A stretch of DNA of 55,116 nucleotides from Desmonostoc geniculatum HA4340-LM1 (lineage in GTDB: Bacteria; Cyanobacteriota; Cyanobacteriia; Cyanobacteriales; Nostocaceae), in assembly GCA_019359545.1 (NCBI GenBank), contig JAHHHB010000038.1, forward strand, positions 1 through 55,116, read 5' to 3'. How positions within the stretch are numbered: the stretch's first letter is position 1; every line of letters starts with the position of its first letter. Positions 17,332 through 26,419 of this stretch are shown in pieces. The notes beneath the pieces were generated by a model. The model saw only the letters and a program-made list of their open reading frames with translations. It was not told the DNA's origin and searched no databases. A program made the position numbers and the translations under genes.

Positions 17332-18657
17332 ATGACTACCATTCAACCCGCCCGTATTACCAGAGTACTACCTGATTCCATAGCCGCTGAAATTGGCTTT
17401 GAAGCGGGAGATGCGATCGTTGCTATCAATGGTACGCATCCCCGTGATTTAATTGATTATCAATTTTTATGTGCTGATGAAGTTTTAGAACTAGAAGTTT
17501 TAGACGGTGCTGGTAAAACACATCACATTGAAATCGAAAAAGACTACGACCAAGACTTGGGACTAGAATTTGAAACTGCCCTTTTTGATGGCTTAATTCA
17601 GTGCAATAACCGCTGTCCATTTTGCTTTATCGACCAACAGCCACCAGGTAAGCGTTCTAGTTTGTATTTGAAAGACGACGATTATCGTCTGAGTTTTTTA
17701 TACGGTTCTTATCTTACCCTCACCAATTTACCAGAAAAAGAATGGCGGCGCATTGAACAAATGCGTTTATCTCCGTTGTATGTTTCCGTTCATTCTACGG
17801 AGGCTGAAATCAGAATTAGATTACTAAAAAATCCCCGTGCGGGACAAATCTTGCAACAACTCAAGTGGTTTCAACAAAGGCGACTACAAATTCATGCCCA
17901 AGTCGTTGTTTGTCCCGGCATAAATGATGGCCAACATCTCGAACAAACTCTCAAAGATTTAGCCTCCTTTCATACTGGAGAAGTGCCTACGGTGGCGTCG
18001 GTGGCTGTTGTACCGGTTGGGTTGACACGGTTTCGTCCCCAAGAAGATGAACTCACACACGTAACTAGGGAAAAAGCCAAAGAAGTGATTTCCCAAGTCA
18101 AAATGCTTTCGCAAGAATTTCGTCAAAAATTCGACTCTAGCGTTGCTTGGTTAGCTGATGAGTGGTTTTTGATTGCAGGTGAGGAATTACCAAGCGAATC
18201 TGAATATGAAGAATATCCCCAAATTGATAACGGTGTTGGTTCGATTCAATTATTTCTCAAAGAATTTGCCACCGCAGCGACAGAATTACTACCGCCAAAA
18301 ATCTATCCTCAGAGAAAGTTTACTTGGGTAGTAGGTAACACCGTCGAAAAAGCATTTCAACCGATTTTGAAGCGTTTAAATTTGGTTGAAGGTTTAGAAG
18401 TAAATATGCGTGCTTTATCTAGTGATTACTGGGGACAAGATATTAGTGTGACGGGATTACTAACTGGTCATGACTTGCTTTTAAATTTAGCAGGGCAAGA
18501 TTTAGGTGATGGTATTTTGCTGCCAAAGGTCATGTTAAAGCATGGTGAGTTGGTATTTTTAGATGATATAGGTGTTGAAGAATTAGCAAGCAAATTGAAG
18601 ACAAATATTTTACCAGTAGCGGGCGTTGAAGATTTAATTAATACCTGTATTAGTTAA
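17332..18657 (+). CDS. DUF512 FeS oxidoreductase-like protein (cyanobacterial, PDZ + radical-SAM-like)
   Basis: A 441-residue protein of the cyanobacterial family described as a putative FeS-containing oxidoreductase (DUF512). Residues 1-75 form a PDZ-like domain (ITRVLPDSIAAEIGFEAGD). Next comes a CxxxCxxC cluster motif in QCNNRCPFCFIDQ (about residues 91-103), as in radical-SAM enzymes, then PPGKRSSLYLKDDDYRLSFL, HSTEAEIR, and the DUF512 C-terminal half ending DDIGVEELASKL. The reaction is unknown. The start codon lies inside a tandem repeat, but the PDZ domain begins at once, which supports it. Confidence 0.88.
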   Translation: MTTIQPARITRVLPDSIAAEIGFEAGDAIVAINGTHPRDLIDYQFLCADEVLELEVLDGAGKTHHIEIEKDYDQDLGLEFETALFDGLIQCNNRCPFCFIDQQPPGKRSSLYLKDDDYRLSFLYGSYLTLTNLPEKEWRRIEQMRLSPLYVSVHSTEAEIRIRLLKNPRAGQILQQLKWFQQRRLQIHAQVVVCPGINDGQHLEQTLKDLASFHTGEVPTVASVAVVPVGLTRFRPQEDELTHVTREKAKEVISQVKMLSQEFRQKFDSSVAWLADEWFLIAGEELPSESEYEEYPQIDNGVGSIQLFLKEFATAATELLPPKIYPQRKFTWVVGNTVEKAFQPILKRLNLVEGLEVNMRALSSDYWGQDISVTGLLTGHDLLLNLAGQDLGDGILLPKVMLKHGELVFLDDIGVEELASKLKTNILPVAGVEDLINTCIS

Positions 18658-19598
18658 CTTATTTTGTTAACTCTTTAGCCTATACAATTTAAAAAGATTG
18701 TGCAACTTCTGTTAGTTGGTGTTTAGAAAAAAAATTTTTTGCCTAGTTTTTTGATCCCTTCTGTTGTAGACTGGGAGTCAGTAAGTAAATAGAACAATAG
18801 CGTGCAGATAATTAAACTAGTCAGCTAATCAAAGCTAACTAGTTAATGATTTTGGATTTTGGATTTTGAATTTGTTTCACCCACCAGGGCGAATTATGAG
18901 CCAAAAAAATCTAAAACAGGCTTTTCTTCAATCTAAAATTCCAGCCAAAAGCAAAACGAGCTTAATTCATTACCCCTTTTAAGCCACTTGCCTCAATAGA
19001 ATTGAGAGCAAGCAGTCCACAAACTGCACGTGTTTGTGTGGTCAATCTTTAAATAGATAGCTTCTTTGGTTAGTCATACAGCAGAATTCAGAATTCAGAA
19101 GTCAGAATTCAGAATTAAAACAAGCTTTATGCTTGGTTTTGAAGCTGAAGTTGTGTTCTTTCCCAAATCTGAATTTAGTGTATTTAGGCTATCCCTCTAA
19201 ATACGAAGTTTCATCAATTGAGTGACCTGATTAAGTCTACCTAGTCCAAGGCTTTGGACTAAAACTCATTTTTTTGCATCTAAGATTTTGGATGTGAGAT
19301 TCCAAGTTTACAACCCCAAATTTGTAAGCTTGTTGCCCACTTTTACGTTTGATTGAATCTGATGACTGATTTTAACTTCATCTTAACTATCTGTATTGTA
19401 GCGGTAGGCTATCTATCTAGCATTTACCTATGGATAGAGTTTTCTCAGAACTCAAATGACTGATTTGATAGCTACAACAACCCTAAGAGTACAGAAGTAA
19501 GCAGATACGTAGGGTGCGTTACGCTGTCGCTAACGCACCATTATTAAGGATTCGGTGCGTTACGCGAAACGCTAACGCACCCTACAAATACTTGAGAA
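18658..19598. other. 940-bp spacer with repeats, no gene seen
   Basis: It contains AT-rich GATTTTGGATTTTG units near 18848, GAATTCAGAATTCAGAAG units near 19082-19115, and the nested palindrome at 19509-19585. Between them the sequence is AT-rich with stops in all frames. Confidence 0.5.
19509..19585. repeat. nested inverted repeat (GTAGGGTGCGTTACGC type)
   Basis: GTAGGGTGCGTTACGC at the left matches the complement of GCTAACGCACCCTAC at the right. An inner pair GCTAACGCACC and GGTGCGTTACGC lies between them, so two hairpins or one long one can form. It ends 13 bases before the first MscS gene. Related pieces occur near 15120-15150, so it is a dispersed repeat. Confidence 0.7.
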
Positions 19599-20696
19599 AT
19601 GCTTAGTTTTTTACCAGAAATTATTACCAACAGAGAACTACAAATTGGGTTCATAGGTTTAGTAATAGGATTTTGCATATTTCTATTTGGTCGTCTCATG
19701 GTTTCGTTGGCAAATTTACTTGTGAACAGATTGAATTTTCTGCCAATTACTGATGTCTATCGAAAATTAATTAAGCCAAATCAAGACTTATTAATTGTGG
19801 TAACGGGAATTGCGATTTTTGAGTTGATTGTATCCTTCTTGCCTCAAAATCGCTGGACAAATCCACTAGAAATTATTGTTAGCTTAGTTTTGGCGATCGC
19901 AGTTAGTTGGTTAGCTTCACAAATCTTTCAAAAATTCTTTGATTTTTATTTATTAAATGCTGCTTTCAAAAGTGGACAAAAAATCAGCGGTGAGCTACTA
20001 ATCCTCTTCAAATGGGTTGCTAATCTCATCATTATCTTTTTAGCAATTCTCATCTATGCCCAAACACATCAAATCAATCTTTTAGGATTGCTAGCAAGTT
20101 TAGGAATTGGTGGTTTAGCAGTAGCCTTTGCTGCTCAAAAAACCCTGGAACAAGTTTTAGGTGGTATTGTTCTTTATCTCGATCGCCCTTTTGTAATTGA
20201 TGATTATATTGGTCTTCCTGATGGTACTTTTGGGCGAGTTGAATCTATAGGATTCAGATCTACCAGAATTAGAACATCTGGGAAGGGAACTGTGATGATA
20301 GTTCCAAATAGTTCTCTGACTCAACTGAATATTGAGAACTTTACTGGTGCAAAGAAAGTGATGTCTATTCTTTATTTGACCTTTCACCAAACACTTAGCA
20401 GTGAAGAACGGGCATTAATTCGTCAAGTTATTCTAGATAGCACGAATGGTATATTTGGTATTGATTCTCGGAATACAGAAGTGACTTTTAAAGCTATCAA
20501 TAATTTATTAGATACAGAAAAAACCCAAGCACAAGTTACTTTCTTTATCTTAGGTTCTGGAGATGTGTCGATGGAATTACGTCGTCAACTCCTAAATATG
20601 GCAACTCAAAGCATCACTGACTGTCTAAAAGAATATGGCATTGCTTTTGATATCGAAGAACCAACAATTTATGTTGACTCGCCCATTACCATTTAG
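19599..20696 (+). CDS. MscS family mechanosensitive channel, copy 1
   Basis: A 365-residue small-conductance mechanosensitive channel homologue. There are four to five predicted membrane helices, and the pore-lining helix with its glycine/alanine packing is GLLASLGIGGLAVAFAAQKT (about residues 162-181). It is followed by the family's LEQVLGGIVLYLDRPF, and then the beta domain and cytoplasmic portion (VESIGFRSTRIRT, VPNSSLTQLNIENF). It should release osmolytes on hypo-osmotic shock. It is followed after five bases by a paralogue of the same architecture, so the two form an operon, perhaps a heteromeric channel. Confidence 0.92.
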   Translation: MLSFLPEIITNRELQIGFIGLVIGFCIFLFGRLMVSLANLLVNRLNFLPITDVYRKLIKPNQDLLIVVTGIAIFELIVSFLPQNRWTNPLEIIVSLVLAIAVSWLASQIFQKFFDFYLLNAAFKSGQKISGELLILFKWVANLIIIFLAILIYAQTHQINLLGLLASLGIGGLAVAFAAQKTLEQVLGGIVLYLDRPFVIDDYIGLPDGTFGRVESIGFRSTRIRTSGKGTVMIVPNSSLTQLNIENFTGAKKVMSILYLTFHQTLSSEERALIRQVILDSTNGIFGIDSRNTEVTFKAINNLLDTEKTQAQVTFFILGSGDVSMELRRQLLNMATQSITDCLKEYGIAFDIEEPTIYVDSPITI

Positions 20697-20701
20697 AAGT
20701 G

Positions 20702-21832
20702 ATGAAAAATATTTCACAGATAATTCTGGAATTTCTGCAACGTGATAGCACAATATCAGCGCTGTCTAATTTTGGAGTATTTCTAATTTTTATTCTCCTA
20801 TCTTTGCTGGTAGGACGATATACCCCGACATTCTTACGAATTATCATTCGACGTTTTGCACCGCAGCAAGTTGCTAGTATTTATAACAATTTAATTGACC
20901 CAATTAGAAATCTATTTAGAATCACAGGTAGTTTAATTCTCATTTCATTCTCTTTAGCGTGGATTGTCGAATATCAATCTATCTATAAATTTCTTTCGAC
21001 GATTATAGATTTAGCTGTAATTCTTAGCATGGCTTGGTTGTCCTCTCGCTTATTCCGACAGTTCATTCGAGCCTATGGAATTGAGCTAGTGCGTAAGTTT
21101 GGTAGAGAAGTAGATGAATTACTTTTAGTTTTTGAAACCCTAGCAAATGTCATCATTGGATTTATTGCTGTATTGGCTTTTGCTCAAAGTCAAGAATTTA
21201 ATCTAATTGGATTATTAACTGGTTTAGGAATTGGGGGATTAGCTGTAGCTTTTGCTGCTCAAAAAACCCTAGAACAGTTGTTAGGAACAATTGTATTGTA
21301 TTTGGATCGTCCGTTTGTTCCGGGAGAATATATTCGTTTGCAGAAATCTCAACAAATTCCTGAAGGTTTGTTTGGGCGAGTTGAATCAATTGGTATTCGT
21401 TCAACTAAAATTCGTACTGCTGCTAAAAGCACTTTGTCTATTATTCCGAATTCAATATTGGCAAACTTAGAAATTGAAAATATTACTAGAGGTAAGAAAA
21501 TTATGGTTTTACTTTACCTCGATTTTTTAGAACTGCTGCAAGAACGAGAACAAGCTTTGGTTGAGCAGGTAATTGTTGAAAGTACTAACTCCCTATTTGG
21601 TATCGATCCAGGCAGCACTAGTATTACTTTTTTAAATCACAACGAACAAAAGCAAATAACTCGAACAAGAATCACATTCTTTATCTTGGGTTCTAGTGAA
21701 AATTCTCTGCAATTACGCAAGCGCTTATTGGAATTGGCAAATGAAAAAATTTCTAAACAGTTAGTGAAGAACGGAATTAATTTCACAATGCAAGAGCCGA
21801 CAATTTATGTGGAATCGCCTGTAACTATTTGA
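20702..21832 (+). CDS. MscS family mechanosensitive channel, copy 2
   Basis: A 376-residue paralogue of the preceding gene. The pore helix LLTGLGIGGLAVAFAAQKTL is almost identical to copy 1, followed by LGTIVLYLDRPFVPGEYIRL. The N-terminal third is divergent. Both proteins end with the same motif (EPTIYVESPVTI versus EPTIYVDSPITI), so the pair arose by tandem duplication. GTG at 20699 is immediately followed by ATG at 20702, and I chose the ATG. Confidence 0.92.
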   Translation: MKNISQIILEFLQRDSTISALSNFGVFLIFILLSLLVGRYTPTFLRIIIRRFAPQQVASIYNNLIDPIRNLFRITGSLILISFSLAWIVEYQSIYKFLSTIIDLAVILSMAWLSSRLFRQFIRAYGIELVRKFGREVDELLLVFETLANVIIGFIAVLAFAQSQEFNLIGLLTGLGIGGLAVAFAAQKTLEQLLGTIVLYLDRPFVPGEYIRLQKSQQIPEGLFGRVESIGIRSTKIRTAAKSTLSIIPNSILANLEIENITRGKKIMVLLYLDFLELLQEREQALVEQVIVESTNSLFGIDPGSTSITFLNHNEQKQITRTRITFFILGSSENSLQLRKRLLELANEKISKQLVKNGINFTMQEPTIYVESPVTI

Positions 21833-21977
21833 GTATCAAGGTTGGGATATTTGACCGTATTTGATACGCTAGATTAATTAAGCGTATTTATTAAGTAGCT
21901 TTACGAATAGTCTATTACGTATTAATGAATTATGATTAACTAAGTGAGTTAATTAATAATTAAGTAAGGAGTGACTG

Positions 21978-24851
21978 GTGAAGCATCAGGAAAACCCAAA
22001 AGATATAAATTTAGAAATTAAAGAAACTAGAAAGTTATTGATTTTAGGGTTGGAAATTTTAATTTTAAATTTATTTAGTATTTTACCAGTAAACGCGGCA
22101 ACAGAAGAACCTGTATTGAGCGTAGTGCATAGCCAAGAAAATGCGAATCAATGGACAGGGATAACCGATCGCCTACAAACAATTGGGGTGAAATATTGTG
22201 TAATTCCTCTAGATAATGTAAGGAGTGCGGCGGATTGGGGCGATCGCCGGATATTATTTTTGCCCAACGTCGAGACATTAACCCCAAGCCAAGCGATCGC
22301 TTTAGAAGAATGGATGAGTAAAGGAGGGCGTTTAATTGCCAGTGGCCCTGCGGGTAGTTTATCAGCCCCAGGAGTGCGCCAGTTATTGCGATCGCTCTTA
22401 GGAGGTTACTGGGGATTCAGCCTCAGCGGCACAGAAGAAATCAAACCTGCAAAAACCAAACTCCCAGGATGGGCAAGTGAAACTGCACTCTTTGGCAAAG
22501 TACGCGGTGGTGCTGTAATTCCCAACGATATGGGTGCCCAATCTCCTGCCATTTGGAATTCCAAAGATAATCCTGCCGCAGTAGTCACAACTGAACGTTC
22601 CACATTTTTAGGCTGGCGCTGGGGAACAGATACAGCCTCAGCAGCAGAATTAGATAATGCTTGGCTAAAAACTACCGTCAATTACTACTTGATGGCACCA
22701 GCACCATCAAATCGCATGAAAAAAATAGAAGGAGCTTCTCAAAGCTGCTCTACCACAGTGGCGACGGTAGCGGGGCAGGGGGCAGGGGGCAGGGGGCAGG
22801 GGGGCAGGGGGGCAGAGGAGCAGGGGGGCAGGGGGGCAGGGGGGCAGGGGGGCAGGGGGGCAGAGGAGCAGAGGGGCAGTTTATCTCCCTCATCTCCCTC
22901 ATCTCTCTCATCTCCCTCATCCCCCTCATCCCCAACTCCTCCTCCAAAAACTGCCACTGCTCCCCAACCGAGGCCGCTTCCTGTAGTCAAACCGCCAACT
23001 TCCCAAGAGGCCATTGACCAATTAGAAGAAGCGGTGCGTTTGGATGTTGTACCCAACTCCAATCAGCCGATTACTCAAAACGAAGCGATCGCTCTCCAGC
23101 AAGAGTTAGAAAATCTCATTGGTCGGGTGGAAAGCGCCAATTTAGCCGTATCAGCCAATGCTGCTAATCTAGCGGAGGCTTCTACAAATTCAGAGAGCAT
23201 AGATGTCCAGTCTGTCAAACAGGAAACACAATTAGCCTCAACCAGCCCAGGGGCACTAGTAACCAGCAAAGAGCAAGCCTTGGCACAGGCAAAAGTAATT
23301 GCCAAAAACTTACCCCAATTGATTGCCGAAAAAAATTACGCTTTGGCTCGTCAGCAATGGCTAATTGCCAAGAGAATTTTGTGGCAACAGTTTCCTGTAG
23401 ATCGCAGACTAGCTCAGCCAGAAATCCGGGCGGTTTGGTTAGATCGGGGGACAATTGTCCGTGCTGGTAGCAAGGCGGGACTAGCCGAGATTTTTGACCG
23501 ACTGGCAGCAACCGGGATTAATACCATCTTTTTTGAAACTGTTAACGCTGGCTACACAATTTATCCCAGCCAAGTCGCCAAAGAACAAAACCCATTAATT
23601 CGTGGTTGGGACCCTTTGGCAGATGCAGTCAAACTAGCCCATGAGCGGGATATGGAATTACACGCTTGGGTTTGGACTTTTGCGGCTGGTAACCAACGTC
23701 ACAATGAAATTATCAAAGTTAATCCTAATTACCCAGGGCCAGTACTGGCTGCTCATCCCGATTGGGCAAACTACGATAACCAGGGCAACATGATTCCCGT
23801 TGGTCAGACTAAGCCATTCTTCGACCCAGCTAACCCCGAAGTGCGCCAGTATTTACTCAAGCTGTATGAAGAAATCGTCACCCGTTATGACGTGGACGGT
23901 CTACAGCTAGATTACATTCGTTACCCCTTCCAAGACCCACTTGCAGGTCGAACATACGGTTATGGTAAAGCTGCAAGAGCGCAGTTTCAGCAACTCACTG
24001 GTGTAGATCCACTAAATATTTCTCCTAGCCAACCAGAACTGTGGCAAAAGTGGACGGCATTTCGTACCGAGCAAGTTGATAGCTTTGTTGCTCAGCTATC
24101 ACAGCAGTTGCGACAAAAGCGAGCAAATTTAATTTTGTCAGTTGCAGTCTTTCCTTTGCCACAAATAGAACGGGTTGAAAAAATTCAACAAAACTGGGAA
24201 ATTTGGGCAAGGCGAGGGGATGTAGATTTAATCGTTCCCATGACTTATGCTCTGGATACATCGCGCTTTCAACGACTGGCTCAACCCTGGATTGCCTCCA
24301 AACAATTGGGGGCTACCTTGTTAGTACCAGGAATTCGCTTACTTTCTTTGCCAACAATTGGAGCATTCGACCAACTGCAATTGGTAAGGGATTTGCCGGT
24401 TAGTGGTTATGCACTCTTTGCCGCCGAGAATTTTAACAATGAACTCCAAAAACTTTTTATTAGCACCCAAGGTAGAGTTCAATCCACAACAACTGAACCT
24501 ATTCCTCACCGCCAGCCTTTTCAAACCGCTGCCATTCGTTATGCTGCGCTGCAACGAGAATGGAAATTTGTTTGGCAAAATGAGCAATTGCCAATGCCTG
24601 CCCGAACAATTTCAGATTTTTACAACCAGGCAGAAGTTTTACGCACTGCTTTAAATCAACTTGCGATCGCCCCTTCTGCGAGTAAATTACTAGTAGCCAG
24701 AGCCTCCCTGACTCGCTTCCAGTCTCAATTTCGAGTATTGATGAAGGAAGAAATCAAGTCAAATTCCTATCAGGTCAAAGTCTGGGAAAATCGCCTTGTA
24801 ACCATAGAAAGGCTGTTGCGTTACGGCGAAAGGCGGGTAGGGTTGCGTTAA
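21978..24851 (+). CDS. GHL10-type glycoside hydrolase-like secreted protein
   Basis: A 957-residue protein with a hydrophobic signal segment (about residues 17-38). An N-terminal domain of class-I glutamine amidotransferase-like fold (about 45-240) includes RILFLPNVETLTP and GGRLIASGP. A low-complexity linker follows (about 264-330). The glycosyl hydrolase-like 10 (DUF187) TIM barrel begins near residue 478, with EIRAVWLDRG, INTIFFETVNAGYTIYPS, HAWVWTFAAGN and DGLQLDYIRYP. Such proteins are thought to act on cell-surface polysaccharide, but the substrate is unknown. The start is GTG at 21978 after AAGGAG (ribosome site). The linker is encoded by an intergenic-type repeat that has expanded in frame. 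Confidence 0.85.
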   Translation: MKHQENPKDINLEIKETRKLLILGLEILILNLFSILPVNAATEEPVLSVVHSQENANQWTGITDRLQTIGVKYCVIPLDNVRSAADWGDRRILFLPNVETLTPSQAIALEEWMSKGGRLIASGPAGSLSAPGVRQLLRSLLGGYWGFSLSGTEEIKPAKTKLPGWASETALFGKVRGGAVIPNDMGAQSPAIWNSKDNPAAVVTTERSTFLGWRWGTDTASAAELDNAWLKTTVNYYLMAPAPSNRMKKIEGASQSCSTTVATVAGQGAGGRGQGGRGAEEQGGRGAGGQGGRGAEEQRGSLSPSSPSSLSSPSSPSSPTPPPKTATAPQPRPLPVVKPPTSQEAIDQLEEAVRLDVVPNSNQPITQNEAIALQQELENLIGRVESANLAVSANAANLAEASTNSESIDVQSVKQETQLASTSPGALVTSKEQALAQAKVIAKNLPQLIAEKNYALARQQWLIAKRILWQQFPVDRRLAQPEIRAVWLDRGTIVRAGSKAGLAEIFDRLAATGINTIFFETVNAGYTIYPSQVAKEQNPLIRGWDPLADAVKLAHERDMELHAWVWTFAAGNQRHNEIIKVNPNYPGPVLAAHPDWANYDNQGNMIPVGQTKPFFDPANPEVRQYLLKLYEEIVTRYDVDGLQLDYIRYPFQDPLAGRTYGYGKAARAQFQQLTGVDPLNISPSQPELWQKWTAFRTEQVDSFVAQLSQQLRQKRANLILSVAVFPLPQIERVEKIQQNWEIWARRGDVDLIVPMTYALDTSRFQRLAQPWIASKQLGATLLVPGIRLLSLPTIGAFDQLQLVRDLPVSGYALFAAENFNNELQKLFISTQGRVQSTTTEPIPHRQPFQTAAIRYAALQREWKFVWQNEQLPMPARTISDFYNQAEVLRTALNQLAIAPSASKLLVARASLTRFQSQFRVLMKEEIKSNSYQVKVWENRLVTIERLLRYGERRVGLR
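22765..22960 (+). repeat. intergenic-type low-complexity repeat inside a reading frame
   Basis: GGGGGCAGG/GCAGAGGAGCAG units change to CTCATCTCCCTCATC units, exactly the composition of the intergenic repeat blocks in this window (compare 12112-12140, 13980-14040, 31004-31116). Here they keep the frame open and encode a Gly/Arg/Gln-rich then Ser/Pro-rich linker. Confidence 0.85.
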
Positions 24852-25074
24852 TCGGGGAGTGGGGAGTTAAGAGTTAAGAGTTATTCTCCCCTATCTCCCC
24901 ACTCCCTACTCCCCAATCCCCAGCTAACGCAGAAACCCCTTTGTATTTCTTAACACTATTTTTCCAGTATTTATACTTCAAAGATTACTAACTTTTTCAC
25001 GTCAAAATATTAGAAAATGCTTAAGTGAGCAGCTTTAGATAACTATCGTTTGATGATAGCTATAGTAATAATCT

Positions 25075-26406
25075 ATGCAAGCTTTATCTCAGTTTCTCAG
25101 GCTAGAAAGCTTAGAGTCAGTAATAGACTGTTCGCCGCTAATGGTTGTGCCGGAAACACCACTATCAGATGCGATCGCTCTGATGGCAACACAGAGCAAA
25201 AGTGTCTTGGTCGGTTCTTGTTCACAGTTAGTGGGATGCTTCACAAAGCATGATATTGTACAGCTAATAGCTTCAGGGACTGACTTGAAAACAGCCAAGA
25301 TTTCTGAGGTGATGCATACCTCGGTGAAAACATTGAAGGTGTCAGAATTTCAGGAAATGTCCTGTGCCCTATCACTCTTATGCCAGCAGCAGTTGGATCT
25401 ACTGCCAGTTGTGGATAACCAAGATAAAGTTATCGGTATCATCACTCCTGAGAGTATTTGTCAAGCACTGGCACAAGAAATAGAGAAAACTACAGATAAC
25501 AACAAGCAAACTGAAGAACAACGGCGTTTGCTAGAGTCAGCAGCAGTGAAGAATGAATCTGAAAAAATTCACGAATGCACTGAGATTGACGAGGATACCA
25601 CGGCTTTTGAGGAACTATGTGAAAGTGAACAGCACTTTTGCATCATAGCTGATACAGTACCTATGCTGATTTGCATGTCAGATAGTGACATTTTAGGAAA
25701 TTTTTTTAATCAATCTTGGCTAGAGTTTACTGAACGAACCCTAGAACAGAAAGTAGGTATTGGTTGGTGGACACAAGGTGTTTATTCACAAGATGTCCAA
25801 AACGATATTGTTAATATTGGTTCTTTTAAGTTAAAACATAGGATTTTCTTTCAGGGGCAATGGTCTAAGTACAAATGGTTACATAGACGCGCCATAGTAC
25901 CTAAAGACACGACAAGCAAAGCCGGAACGGGTAAATTAGAGTATAGACCCACATCCTTTGATTTAGTCAAATACTGCCAACAGTTGCTGGAAGAAATACA
26001 GATGAATCTCAACAACCAGCGCTTGATTTCTTTCACCAGTCAATATGAATCCATGCCTTGCTGTATGGATGAAAAATTGTTGGGACATATTTTGAATAAC
26101 TTACTATCAAATGCAATTAAATATTCCCCAGATGATAGCATTGTCAAATTTAGTCTCAGTTGCCAAAATGGGCAAGCATTATTTGAAATTCAAGATTGGG
26201 GAATTGGCATTCCAGAAAAAGATCTACCGTTCCTGTTTGAATCGTTTCACCGCGCCAGTAATGTCGGCAATATACTAGGCACTGGATTAGGAATGGCAAT
26301 TGTCAAAAAGTGCATAGAGATCCATAAAGGTAAAATTTTTGTCACAAGTACAGTGGGTTTGGGCACTAAGTTTACTGTGATTTTATCATTAAATAATAAA
26401 ATATAA
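25075..26406 (+). CDS. CBS-PAS histidine-kinase homologue lacking the HisKA domain
   Basis: A 443-residue signalling protein. Two CBS domains occupy about residues 12-140. A PAS domain starts near 190 (FCIIADTVPMLICMSDSD) but is cut short around WLHRR. The next residues jump straight to KAGTGKLEYRPTSFDLVKYC, which in related kinases lies after the dimerisation/phosphoacceptor domain. The ATPase domain is intact: N box HILNNLLSNAIKYS, G1 DWGIGIP, F box, and G2 GTGLGMAIV. So the phosphoacceptor His and most of the DHp helix pair are absent, by an in-frame deletion near nucleotides 25890-25935. It is 13 bp upstream of an EAL response regulator. It could phosphorylate nothing by itself, or act in trans. 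Confidence 0.85.
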   Translation: MQALSQFLRLESLESVIDCSPLMVVPETPLSDAIALMATQSKSVLVGSCSQLVGCFTKHDIVQLIASGTDLKTAKISEVMHTSVKTLKVSEFQEMSCALSLLCQQQLDLLPVVDNQDKVIGIITPESICQALAQEIEKTTDNNKQTEEQRRLLESAAVKNESEKIHECTEIDEDTTAFEELCESEQHFCIIADTVPMLICMSDSDILGNFFNQSWLEFTERTLEQKVGIGWWTQGVYSQDVQNDIVNIGSFKLKHRIFFQGQWSKYKWLHRRAIVPKDTTSKAGTGKLEYRPTSFDLVKYCQQLLEEIQMNLNNQRLISFTSQYESMPCCMDEKLLGHILNNLLSNAIKYSPDDSIVKFSLSCQNGQALFEIQDWGIGIPEKDLPFLFESFHRASNVGNILGTGLGMAIVKKCIEIHKGKIFVTSTVGLGTKFTVILSLNNKI

Positions 26407-26419
26407 ATAGAGGTTAATT

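Noticed and set aside
19599..21832. The two MscS genes as one gene broken by a frameshift
   Set aside because: Each has its own complete pore helix and full-length family architecture, so they are tandem paralogues.
22739..23062. Gly/Pro-rich frames on the other strand of the GHL10 gene
   Set aside because: They are shadows of the low-complexity repeat in the coding frame.
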